Shown in pieces: positions 46,119 to 54,600 of a DNA stretch of 64,000 nt (positions are counted from its first letter, which is position 1; each line of letters opens with the position of its first letter). The DNA is from Ancylobacter mangrovi (GTDB taxonomy: Bacteria; Pseudomonadota; Alphaproteobacteria; Rhizobiales; Xanthobacteraceae). The stretch spans positions 1 to 64,000 of the forward strand of contig NZ_JANTHZ010000002.1 of assembly GCF_024752355.1 (NCBI RefSeq). The letters are read 5' to 3'. The notes beneath the pieces are model-generated. The model ran no database searches and was not told where the DNA came from. It was given only the letters and a program-made list of their open reading frames with translations. Both the position numbers and the translations under genes were made by a program.

Positions 46119-46939
46119 GCAAGCGGATCGCCGATGCGCTGTTCGAGGCGGCGTATCTCTCGCTGATCACACTGTTCATCGCCTTTTCGGTGATCCCCGT
46201 GCTGGTCGCGCTGGTCCTCTCCTTCGACGCGCGCGGCTTCATGGGGCCGTTCCCCCCGACCCAGTTTTCGCTGCGCTGGTACGAGCGCTTCCTGGCCGAC
46301 GACTACTATCACGCAGGCCTCGCAACGAGCCTGATCGTCGCCACCGTCGCGACGCTGATCGCGACGCTCGCGGGCACGCTCGCGGCGATCGCGTTGAGCC
46401 GGGCGACCTTCCGGGGCCGGGCCGCGCTGCAAGCGGCGCTGCTTTCGCCGCTGGTGGTGCCGAACGTCGTGCTCGGCTTCGGCATGCTCGTCTTTGCCGC
46501 GCGGCTGGGCATCGTCGACGGCATGACGCGGCTCATCATGGGGCACGTACTGATCACGTTTCCCTATGTCATGCGAACCACCGCCGCCTCTCTGGTCGGC
46601 ATCCGGGCGAGCTATTACGAGGCGGCGCTGAGCCTCGGGGCGCAGCCGTGGAAGGCTCTCGTGCAGGTGACGCTGCCGCTGGCACGCACGGGCATCCTCG
46701 CCGGCGCGACGTTCGGTTTCGTCACCTCCTTCGACGATGTGGGCGTCAGCCTGTTTCTCACCGATGCCTTCACTTACACGCTTCCGGTGGCCATCCTCGC
46801 CCAGATGCGCGCCAATCTTGATCTGACGATCGCAGCCCTGTCGGTCATCTTCGTCGTCGCGACCGTCCTCCTGATCGTGCTGCTCGATCGTCTTGCGGGG
46901 CTCGACGCGATCGTCGGGCGTGGAGTTTACGGGCGTTGA
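46115..46939 (+). CDS. ABC transporter permease, PotC type
   Basis: 274-residue inner-membrane permease; coupling loop YEAALSLGAQPWKALVQVTLPLA and GFVTSFDDVGVSLFLTDA typical of PotC. The GTG at 46115 overlaps the PotB-type stop (GTGA) and is preceded by AGGAGG, which decides the start. Confidence 0.9.
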   Translation: MSKRIADALFEAAYLSLITLFIAFSVIPVLVALVLSFDARGFMGPFPPTQFSLRWYERFLADDYYHAGLATSLIVATVATLIATLAGTLAAIALSRATFRGRAALQAALLSPLVVPNVVLGFGMLVFAARLGIVDGMTRLIMGHVLITFPYVMRTTAASLVGIRASYYEAALSLGAQPWKALVQVTLPLARTGILAGATFGFVTSFDDVGVSLFLTDAFTYTLPVAILAQMRANLDLTIAALSVIFVVATVLLIVLLDRLAGLDAIVGRGVYGR

Positions 46940-46941
46940 GC

Positions 46942-48018
46942 ATGGCTGTCCTCGAACTGCAGAACATCACGAAGCGCTTCGGCTCCGCGGCAGCGGTCGA
47001 CGACGTTTCCTTCGAGGTCCAGCGCGGCGAGATCCTTGCCCTGCTCGGTCCCAGCGGCTGCGGCAAGACCACCACGCTGCGGATGATCGCGGGATTCGAA
47101 TGGCCCGATGAGGGACGAATCTTCATCGGCGGCGACGATATGGAGTTGCGCCAACCCTATGAGCGGAACGTCGGCCTCGTCTTCCAGGACTACGCCCTCT
47201 TCCCGCATATGAGCGTTGCGCAGAACATCGCCTTCGGCATGAAGAACCGCGGCGTGAAGCGCGCGGAAATCGGCCGACGCGTCGCGGAAGCGCTGGAGCA
47301 GGTCCAGCTTCCCGGCATGGAGAGCCGGCGCCCAAGCGCCCTCAGCGGCGGCCAGCAGCAGCGCGTCGCCCTCGCCCGTGCGCTCGTCACGCGTCCGGAT
47401 ATCATGCTGCTGGACGAACCGTTGTCGAATCTCGATGCCAAGCTGCGCCTCCAGCTGCGCCGCGAGATCCGGACCATTCTGGGCACGTTCGGCTGCACCT
47501 CGATCATCGTCACCCATGATCAGGAAGAAGCCATGGGTCTCGCCGACCGCATCGTGCTGATGAACAAGGGGCGGATCGAGCAGATCGATACGCCGCACGC
47601 GCTCTACCAGACACCCCGCACGCTGTTCGCCGCCGACTTCATCGGTCATGCCAACTGGATCGGCGGAATGCTGTCCCGGCGCGGCGGCGAGGCTGGCGTC
47701 GTTAAGACGGCGCTGGGCGAGATACCGGTCATGTCGGGCGACCTCGGCGACGGACCGGCCACGCTCTGCATCCGCCCGGAACGGTTGTCCCTTCTCGACG
47801 CCGCCGCCCGCCCGGACACCGCGCTCGACGCGGTGGTCGAGCGGCATGACCTGACGGGGGCGGATCTGCGCATCTGGTCGCGCCTTGCGGACGGAACGCT
47901 CGTCCAGTCGCTCGAAAAGAACGTCGGCCGGCACCTTCCCGAGCCGGGCACGGCTGTAAGGCTCGGCTTTCGGATGGCGGACTGTGTCGTCCTTCCCGGC
48001 AGGAGACCGCAAGCATGA
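46942..48018 (+). CDS. ABC transporter ATP-binding protein, PotA type
   Basis: 358 residues: Walker A GPSGCGKTT, FQDYALFPHM, signature LSGGQQQR, Walker B IMLLDEPLSNLD, switch VTHDQEEAMGLAD, and a TOBE-type end (CIRPERLSLLDA). ATG at 46942. Overlaps the following amidohydrolase gene by 4 bases, so uptake and hydrolysis are translationally coupled. Confidence 0.92.
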   Translation: MAVLELQNITKRFGSAAAVDDVSFEVQRGEILALLGPSGCGKTTTLRMIAGFEWPDEGRIFIGGDDMELRQPYERNVGLVFQDYALFPHMSVAQNIAFGMKNRGVKRAEIGRRVAEALEQVQLPGMESRRPSALSGGQQQRVALARALVTRPDIMLLDEPLSNLDAKLRLQLRREIRTILGTFGCTSIIVTHDQEEAMGLADRIVLMNKGRIEQIDTPHALYQTPRTLFAADFIGHANWIGGMLSRRGGEAGVVKTALGEIPVMSGDLGDGPATLCIRPERLSLLDAAARPDTALDAVVERHDLTGADLRIWSRLADGTLVQSLEKNVGRHLPEPGTAVRLGFRMADCVVLPGRRPQA

Positions 48019-49511
48019 CGGCGCGCCCACTGGCAATCCGTGGCGGGCTCGTCGCCTTTCCTTCGCAAGGCGAGGTCCGCCCCGCCGACCTCCTTGTCGC
48101 GGACGGGCGCATCGCTGCCGTTCTGCCGCCGGGAGCCTCCATGCCGGAGGACGCCGAACGTCTCGATGCGTCGGATCGGCTGGTTATGCCGGGCCTCGTG
48201 AATGCCCATACGCACAGCCATCTCGCCATCGCCAAGGGCATATCGCGCTCCTGGACGCTTGAGCTTCACCTGCATAACGGCCCCTGGACCGGCGGTGGGC
48301 AGAGCCTCGCGGACCGCTATCTGTTGGCACAGGCTTCAGCGGCGGAGATGCTGCTGAAGGGCTGCACGGCCTGTTACGACCTGGTGCTGGAACTGCCCAG
48401 CCCTTCGCCCGAGGGCATGTTCGCCACCGCATCGGGCTATCTCGACGCGGGCATGCGAGCCGTCGTCGCGCCGATGCTTGCGGACCGGACCTTCTGGCAG
48501 GCGATCCCCGGCCTGCGAGAGGCCTTGCCGGCAGACGCGCAGGCTCAGGTCGACGCCATCCGCCTCGGCGGACACGATATTGCGCTCGAGGCCTGCCAAC
48601 GCATTCTCGCCGAATGGCCCCATGACCGCACGCGCGTACGCCCCGGTCTTGCACCCACCATTCCGCTGCACTGCTCCGACGACTTCTGGGCCGGATGCCG
48701 CGCTCTTGCCGATCGATACGGCGCTCCGATGCACACGCATCTGGCGGAATCCAAGATCCAGGCCCTTGCCGGCCAGGCTCGTTACGGCATGAGCCTCACG
48801 GCTCATCTCGACCGGCTCGGCATTCTGGCCCCCGATGTGACCGCCGCCCACGGCATCTGGCTCGATGCGGCCGATCTGGAGATCCTGGCGAAGCGCGGCT
48901 GTTCGGTCGCGCATAACCCGTCGAGCAATTTCCGGCTGGGCAGCGGCGTCGCTGATGTCCCGACCATGGTGAGCGCCGGGATTCGGGTCGGGCTCGGCAG
49001 CGATGCGTGCAGTTGCTCGGATCACCAGAACCTGTTCGAGGTGATGCGCCTCGCCTGCTACCTGCCGCGCACCGCCTCATTCGATCCCGAGGATTGGCTG
49101 ACCCCGCGCGATATCTTCGAGATGGCGACCTGCGGCAGCGCGCGGGCGCTCGGCCTGCAGGACGTGACCGGCGACATCCGTCGGGGCCTCGCCGCCGATC
49201 TCGTCTTCCTCGATCTTGGCACGGTGAACTTCACCCCGCTCAACGACGCGATCCATCAGCTGGTCCTTGCCGAGGAAGGTCGCAGCATCACGCGCGTCAT
49301 GGTCGGTGGGCGTACCGTGGTGCAGGACGGGCGCCTTCTCGCGATCGACTACCCGGCGCTCAGGGCGCGGCTGAACGAGCGGGCACGCGAGATCTTTGCC
49401 GCCAACGCCCCGCGCAAGGCGTCCCTTTCCGCCATCGAACCCTTCGTCAGCCATTTCTGCGTCGGCCTCGCGCAGGGACGCATCGAACTCGCCGGGAGCC
49501 TCCCCTCATGA
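48015..49511 (+). CDS. Amidohydrolase, AtzA/8-oxoguanine-deaminase-like
   Basis: 498-residue ATZ/TRZ-type metallohydrolase: NAHTHSH (His65, His67), HLAES (His242, Glu245), AAHGIW (His279), LGSDA (Asp330), so the metal and acid/base set is complete. HNPSSNFRLGSG is shared with the protein at 35107 and both are about 499 residues. It is coupled to the PotA-type ATPase upstream and overlaps the GAF-only gene downstream. Expected to hydrolyse an amino or amide group from the imported compound. Confidence 0.9.
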   Translation: MTARPLAIRGGLVAFPSQGEVRPADLLVADGRIAAVLPPGASMPEDAERLDASDRLVMPGLVNAHTHSHLAIAKGISRSWTLELHLHNGPWTGGGQSLADRYLLAQASAAEMLLKGCTACYDLVLELPSPSPEGMFATASGYLDAGMRAVVAPMLADRTFWQAIPGLREALPADAQAQVDAIRLGGHDIALEACQRILAEWPHDRTRVRPGLAPTIPLHCSDDFWAGCRALADRYGAPMHTHLAESKIQALAGQARYGMSLTAHLDRLGILAPDVTAAHGIWLDAADLEILAKRGCSVAHNPSSNFRLGSGVADVPTMVSAGIRVGLGSDACSCSDHQNLFEVMRLACYLPRTASFDPEDWLTPRDIFEMATCGSARALGLQDVTGDIRRGLAADLVFLDLGTVNFTPLNDAIHQLVLAEEGRSITRVMVGGRTVVQDGRLLAIDYPALRARLNERAREIFAANAPRKASLSAIEPFVSHFCVGLAQGRIELAGSLPS

Positions 49512-49990
49512 GCACGACGACCGATGTCGCCGGCCTGAACGCCGCCCTCACGCCCCTTCTGACACAGCTGATGGCGCTCACGGGCGCCATGCGGTGTACG
49601 GTGCGCATGGATTACCCCGCGCTTGGCCTCAGCGTGAACGTGCCCTGCGCCGAGGTGCTTGCCCCCTCGGCCCCAAGCATGATGGGCAACAGCGCCGTCG
49701 ATCATCGCCGGGCGCGAACCGTGCGGTGGATCGAGAAAAACCGTCGGACACTCGTTCAGGGCGATGTCTTCGCGGACGCTTCTCTCGCCCCTCCTCAAGC
49801 GCTGGTGCAGATCTTCGGTACCCGCTCGCAGATCGTCGCGCCACTGATCGGTCGCGACGACTACCTCTTCGGCTGGGTCTCGGCACATTTCGCCCAGGGC
49901 CCGCGCGAATTCGAGCCCGCCATTATCGCCGCGATGGAGGAGGCGCGCGTCGCTGCGCTGGCTGTTCCCGGCATGCCGCTGGAGATCTGA
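49508..49990 (+). CDS. GAF-domain-only protein
   Basis: 160 residues, single GAF domain: MALTGAMRCTVRMD, ARTVRWIEKNRRTLVQGDVF, SQIVAPLIGRDDYLFGWVS. No HTH, kinase or enzyme domain. ATGA overlap with the amidohydrolase upstream and directly abuts the amidohydrolase at 49991. Same placement, after a roughly 499-residue amidohydrolase, as the GAF protein at 34492, though overall similarity between the two is low by eye. Function unknown. Confidence 0.8.
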   Translation: MSTTTDVAGLNAALTPLLTQLMALTGAMRCTVRMDYPALGLSVNVPCAEVLAPSAPSMMGNSAVDHRRARTVRWIEKNRRTLVQGDVFADASLAPPQALVQIFGTRSQIVAPLIGRDDYLFGWVSAHFAQGPREFEPAIIAAMEEARVAALAVPGMPLEI

Positions 49991-51340
49991 ATGGACTCCA
50001 CCCCCGCCGCGCCCTTCGACCTTCTCATCGAGAATGTGCTCGTCATCACGGGCGAGCCGGGTGCCGCGCCGATCCATGGCGGACGGATCGCCGTGCGGGG
50101 TGATCGCCTCGCCCTGGTCGACACCGCCGACGGCGCGCCTCCCCTGGCGCGTGAGATCGTGGACGGGCGAGGGCTGCTGGCCATCCCCGGGCTGATCAAC
50201 ATCCACACCCATTCGGTGCTCTCGCTGATGCGCGGCGTGGCCGAAGACATGGGCTTCGCGCCGGCCTATACGCCCGGCGTGCCTCAGGGCCACGCCATCG
50301 CTGCCGGGGATGCCGTGGCACTCGCCCGCCTCGGAGCGCTGGAATCCTTGAAATTCGGCACGACGCTCATCAACGACATGTATGTCCATGTCGAGGAGAC
50401 GCTTCCTGCCATGGCGGATCTCGGCCTGCGGGTAAGCGCGAGCGATCGGCTGCACGATGTGGACTTCACCCGCGTGCAGCAGGGACAGTGGGAATACGAT
50501 CCGAACATCGGCCGGCGATCGCTCGATGCCGCACTGGCCCTGGCTGAACGTTTCCATGGCAGCCATGACGGCCGCGTCTCGGTCGCCCTTGGCCCGCACG
50601 CACCGGACACCTGCTCACGCGATTTTCTCACCGAGATCCGCGCCGCGCGCGACGCCACCGGCCTGGTGGTTTCGACCCACCTCTCCCAGAGCCGGCTCGA
50701 GGTCGAATTGATCGCCCGCCGGGATGGCATGACGCCGACGGAGCTGCTCGACGATGTCGGCCTTCTCGACGACCGGCTGATCGCCGCCCACTGCATCATG
50801 ATGAACGACACCGACATCGCCCGGGCCGGCGCAGCCGGCATCACGGTCGCACACGTGCCCAAGGGCAATGCCGGCGGTGGCATGATGGCCCCGACCCGGC
50901 GCCTCAGGGAGGCCGGTGCCAATCTCGCCCTCGCGACCGACAATCTGCTTGGCGACATGATCGAGGCCATGCGCTGGGCGCTGTGCATCGGCCGGCTGCA
51001 GGCCGGCGGCGTGGCCCCCGACTGGCAGCCCGAGGACGTCTTCGCGATGGCGACACTGAACGGCGCCCGCGCCCTCCGGCTCGATGAGGACATCGGGTCG
51101 CTGGTTCCGGGCAAGAAGGCCGATATCGTGCTCGTCGACATTGATCGACCGAGCTTCGTACCTCTGCTGGACCCGTTGGGAAATCTGGTTCATTGCGGCC
51201 AGGGAAGCCACGTCCGGCACGTATTCATCGACGGCATCGCCCGTGTGCGCGACGGACGCGCAGTGGGCATCGATGAGGAAAGCATCTGCCGGCAGGCCCA
51301 GCGGGCCGCCGAGACGATTTGGCAACAGGCGGCGGCTTGA
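49991..51340 (+). CDS. Amidohydrolase-superfamily enzyme, paralogue of 30766-32127
   Basis: 449 residues. HTH (72-74), HAPDTCS (His203), HLSQS (His230, Gln233), AAHC (His267), ATDN (Asp317). Nearly collinear with the protein at 30766: both have RGVAEDxGFAPAYTPGxPQGH and both replace the usual HxxE glutamate with glutamine. Starts at the base after the GAF-gene stop. The shared block after the HTH motif probably forms a substrate pocket specific to this subfamily. Confidence 0.9.
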   Translation: MDSTPAAPFDLLIENVLVITGEPGAAPIHGGRIAVRGDRLALVDTADGAPPLAREIVDGRGLLAIPGLINIHTHSVLSLMRGVAEDMGFAPAYTPGVPQGHAIAAGDAVALARLGALESLKFGTTLINDMYVHVEETLPAMADLGLRVSASDRLHDVDFTRVQQGQWEYDPNIGRRSLDAALALAERFHGSHDGRVSVALGPHAPDTCSRDFLTEIRAARDATGLVVSTHLSQSRLEVELIARRDGMTPTELLDDVGLLDDRLIAAHCIMMNDTDIARAGAAGITVAHVPKGNAGGGMMAPTRRLREAGANLALATDNLLGDMIEAMRWALCIGRLQAGGVAPDWQPEDVFAMATLNGARALRLDEDIGSLVPGKKADIVLVDIDRPSFVPLLDPLGNLVHCGQGSHVRHVFIDGIARVRDGRAVGIDEESICRQAQRAAETIWQQAAA

Positions 51341-51363
51341 GCCGGCGCGAGGGAGCATTGTCG

Positions 51364-52590
51364 ATGGATCTGATCATACGGAACGCCCGTCTTCCCGATG
51401 CCCCGGAGCATCTGACCGACATCGGAATTTCAGCGGGCCGCATCGCGGTGATCGAGCCGAACCTCAGCGCCGAGGGAGAGGAACTGGACGTCGGCGGTCG
51501 TCTTGTCGCGCCGGGTTTCGTCGAAACCCATATCCATCTCGACAAGTCCTGCATTCTGGACCGTTGCCAGTCGCAGAAAGGCGATCTCGCCGAAGCCATT
51601 GGTGAGGTCGCCAAGGCCAAGGCCGGCTTCACCCCGGAAGACGTCTACCAGCGCGGCAAGCGCACGCTGGAAAAGTGCCTGATGCAGGGCACGACCCATA
51701 TGCGCACCCAGCTCGAGGTCGATCCCGGTATCGGCCTGCGCGGCCTTGAGGGTGTGCTGCCGCTGATCGAGGAATATCGCTGGGCGATCGACATCGAGAT
51801 CTGCGTCTTCCCGCAGGAAGGCCTGCTCAACAATCCCGGTACGGACGAGCTGATGGTCGAGGCTCTGAAGAAGGGCGCGCGGGTCGTCGGCGCCGCGCCC
51901 TATACGGATTCGGACCCGCACGGCCAGATCGACCGGGTCTTCGAGATGGCGCGCGAGTTCGACGCCGATATCGACATGCATCTCGACTTCGGCCCGACGG
52001 CCGAGAACCTCGATCTCGACTATGTCTGCGCCATGGCGGACCGCTACCGTTGGGGCGGACGCACGGCCATCGGCCACGTCACGAAGCTTTCCGCCGCAAG
52101 CGCCACGCGCTTCGACGCCGCGGCGCAACGCATGCGCGACGCCGGCGTCGCGCTTACCGTCCTGCCCTCGACCGATCTCTTCCTCATGGGACGCGATTGC
52201 GAGTGCAACCAGCCGCGTGGCGTCACCCACGCCCACAAGCTCGTCCACCACGGCGTGAATTGCTCGCTCTCGACCAACAACGTGTTGAACCCGTTCACGC
52301 CTTTCGGTGACTGTTCCCTGATCCGCATGGCGAACCTCAACGCAAACATCTGCCATATCGGCGCGACCGAAGACATTCGCGAGTGTTTCAACATGATCAC
52401 CGAGCGTTCCGCGCGCCTCATCAATGCCCGCGACTATGGCCTAGCCCCCGGCAAGTCGGCGGACTTCGTCGTGCTCGACTGCCAGACCCGGGAAGCGGCC
52501 GTGGCCGAACTTGCCCCGGTGCTGTTCGCCTACAAGCGCGGACGACGCACCATGACCCGTCCGGCAGCGACGCTGCATCTCCCGAACTGA
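51364..52590 (+). CDS. Cytosine deaminase-like amidohydrolase
   Basis: 408 residues, CodA/isopropylammelide-type. ETHIHLDKS (His56, His58) is the cytosine-deaminase first metal motif; further histidine and aspartate positions lie in MHLDFG, IGHVTKL and PSTDLFL. The ATG at 51364 follows GAGGGAG. Cytosine deaminases carry out hydrolytic removal of an exocyclic amine from a ring; relatives act on triazines and creatinine-type rings. Co-directional with the amidase and TetR genes. Confidence 0.88.
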   Translation: MDLIIRNARLPDAPEHLTDIGISAGRIAVIEPNLSAEGEELDVGGRLVAPGFVETHIHLDKSCILDRCQSQKGDLAEAIGEVAKAKAGFTPEDVYQRGKRTLEKCLMQGTTHMRTQLEVDPGIGLRGLEGVLPLIEEYRWAIDIEICVFPQEGLLNNPGTDELMVEALKKGARVVGAAPYTDSDPHGQIDRVFEMAREFDADIDMHLDFGPTAENLDLDYVCAMADRYRWGGRTAIGHVTKLSAASATRFDAAAQRMRDAGVALTVLPSTDLFLMGRDCECNQPRGVTHAHKLVHHGVNCSLSTNNVLNPFTPFGDCSLIRMANLNANICHIGATEDIRECFNMITERSARLINARDYGLAPGKSADFVVLDCQTREAAVAELAPVLFAYKRGRRTMTRPAATLHLPN

Positions 52591-52605
52591 AACGAGTGCC
52601 TTCCA

Positions 52606-53832
52606 ATGCCGCCTGCCAATACCTGTGATCATCCGCCGGCCGAACGTTTCGGGGCTTTCTGCCACGACAACCATGTCGGCGCGCCGGGAGCGGACGCCGG
52701 CCCGCTCTCGGGTCTTTCCTTCGCGATCAAGGACGTGTTCGATGTCGCGGGCAGCCGGACGGGTTTCGGTCACCCCGCCTGGCTCGCCTCCCACGAGCCG
52801 GCCGATGCCACGGCGGCGACCGTCATCCGGCTGCTCGACGCCGGCGCGGACCTCATCGGTCGCACGCTCAGCGACGAACTCTGCTATTCGCTTTCCGGCG
52901 AGAACTTCCATTATAGGATGCCGGTCAACCCGGCCGCCCGCGATCGCCTGCCGGGCGGATCCTCCAGCGGTTCGGCGGTTGCCGTGGCGGGAAAGATCGT
53001 GGACTTCGCTCTCGGCACCGATTGCGGCGGCTCGGTGCGTGTCCCGGCAGCCTATTGCGGCCTGTTCGGGATAAGGCCAACCCACGGACGCATTCCGCTC
53101 ACGGGCATCTGTCGCTTTGCTCCGCGCTTCGACACGGTCGGCTGGTTCGCGCGCGACCCGGCACTGCTGAAGCGCGTCGGCGAAGTGCTTCTCGGCGAAA
53201 CGTCGACCTCAGGTTTCAACCGCCTGGTCATCGCGACGGACGCGTTCGAGCGCTGCGACGCCCACGTTCGTGCGGTGCTCGATGCCGGCGTTCAGCGCCT
53301 CTCGAACCTCTTTCCCGACCACGTCTCACAGCCGCTGAGTCCCGAGGGGCTGGGCACCTGGCTCGACGTCTTCCGCACCCTGCAGGCGAGTGAAATCTGG
53401 CAGTCTCTCGGGCCGTGGATCGAGCGCATCCACCCGACCTTCGGCGATGGTGTCGGCCAGCGTCTGGCTGCCGCCGCCCTCGTGGATTGCACCGAGGCCG
53501 CCTCCGCCCGCCAGCGCGCCGACGCGATCGCGTCCGAGCTGTCGGCCAAGATCGGCGAGCAGGACCTCGTCTGCCTGCCCACCACGCCGGGCGCCGCACC
53601 GCCGCGCGACAGTTCGACGGCCCAGGTGGAGAACGATTATCGACGCCAGGCCATGGAATTGCTGTGTCCCGCCGGTCTCGGAGGACTGCCGCAGGTCACC
53701 ATTCCGATCGGCGTCGTGGACGGCGCCCCCGTGGGATTGTCGATCATGGCACGACGCGGCAAGGATATGGACCTGCTCACTCTGGCCGCGCAGTGCTTTT
53801 CCGATGCGCCATTTCAACCGGAGAACGGATGA
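52606..53832 (+). CDS. Amidase-signature-family hydrolase
   Basis: 408 residues, short for the family (usually 450-500). Catalytic triad Lys42 (AIKDVFDV), Ser119 (PGGSSSGSA) and Ser143 (DCGGSVRVPA); the 24-residue gap between the serines is as in malonamidase E2. It would hydrolyse an amide or ureido bond released by the ring-opening enzymes; AtzE/biuret-hydrolase-like and indoleacetamide-like relatives exist but cannot be separated here. Confidence 0.9.
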   Translation: MPPANTCDHPPAERFGAFCHDNHVGAPGADAGPLSGLSFAIKDVFDVAGSRTGFGHPAWLASHEPADATAATVIRLLDAGADLIGRTLSDELCYSLSGENFHYRMPVNPAARDRLPGGSSSGSAVAVAGKIVDFALGTDCGGSVRVPAAYCGLFGIRPTHGRIPLTGICRFAPRFDTVGWFARDPALLKRVGEVLLGETSTSGFNRLVIATDAFERCDAHVRAVLDAGVQRLSNLFPDHVSQPLSPEGLGTWLDVFRTLQASEIWQSLGPWIERIHPTFGDGVGQRLAAAALVDCTEAASARQRADAIASELSAKIGEQDLVCLPTTPGAAPPRDSSTAQVENDYRRQAMELLCPAGLGGLPQVTIPIGVVDGAPVGLSIMARRGKDMDLLTLAAQCFSDAPFQPENG

Positions 53833-54563
53833 CGACCGCCACGCCAAAGCCTGCCGAAGATCGCCAGGAAGATTCGTCGTCCCCGGAGCCATCCGACACC
53901 GTTTCGGCGGAGACGCGCCCGCGTAGACGTTCGCCGGCTAAACGCAATGCCGCCGTTACCCGCCAGCGCATTCTTGAAGTGGCAATGGCGGAATTCGCCG
54001 AGCACGGCTTCAGCGGGGGCCGCATCGACCGCATTTCCGCCGCGGCCGACGTCAACGTCAGCATGATCTACCACTATTTCAGCAACAAGGACGATCTCTA
54101 CCTCGCGGCTCTCGAGGCATCCTACAAGATCATCCGCGACCGTGAGAAGACGCTCGATGTCGCCGATGCCAATCCGCGACAGGCGCTGAAAGCGTTGGTC
54201 GAGCTCACCTTCGACTTTCTCAGCACCGACTCTTATTTCGTGCGGCTGATCATGAACGAAAACCTGATGATGGGCCGCATGGTGCAGCAATCCGCGACCA
54301 TTCCCCATATGACGCGCCCATTGCTGGATTCACTGCGAACCATTCTGAAATCCGGCCAGAAGGCAAACGTGTTCCGCAAGAACATCGACGCCGAGAACCT
54401 TTACGTGTCGATCCTCGGCCTGTGCTTCATCCACGTGTCGAACCGCTACACGTTGAGCAGCATGTTCCAGCACGACTTCTCGGAACCGGAATGGCTTGCG
54501 AAGCGCCGCCTCGTCGTCGTGGACGTCGTGACGAGCTACGTGGCCAACGTCAAAGCCAAGTGA
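53829..54563 (+). CDS. TetR family regulator (RutR-like)
   Basis: 244 residues with a charged, probably disordered tail of about 40 residues, then the TetR helix-turn-helix (TRQRILEVAMAEFAEHGFSG...VSMIYHYFSNKDDLYLAALE). ATGA overlap with the amidase. RutR, the pyrimidine-responsive regulator, has a similar plan (TetR_C-33-like second domain), so a ring-derived effector is reasonable though unproven. Confidence 0.87.
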   Translation: MTTATPKPAEDRQEDSSSPEPSDTVSAETRPRRRSPAKRNAAVTRQRILEVAMAEFAEHGFSGGRIDRISAAADVNVSMIYHYFSNKDDLYLAALEASYKIIRDREKTLDVADANPRQALKALVELTFDFLSTDSYFVRLIMNENLMMGRMVQQSATIPHMTRPLLDSLRTILKSGQKANVFRKNIDAENLYVSILGLCFIHVSNRYTLSSMFQHDFSEPEWLAKRRLVVVDVVTSYVANVKAK

Positions 54564-54600
54564 TGCTCTGCGCTAGCTGACATCACGCCCAATAACTTGG

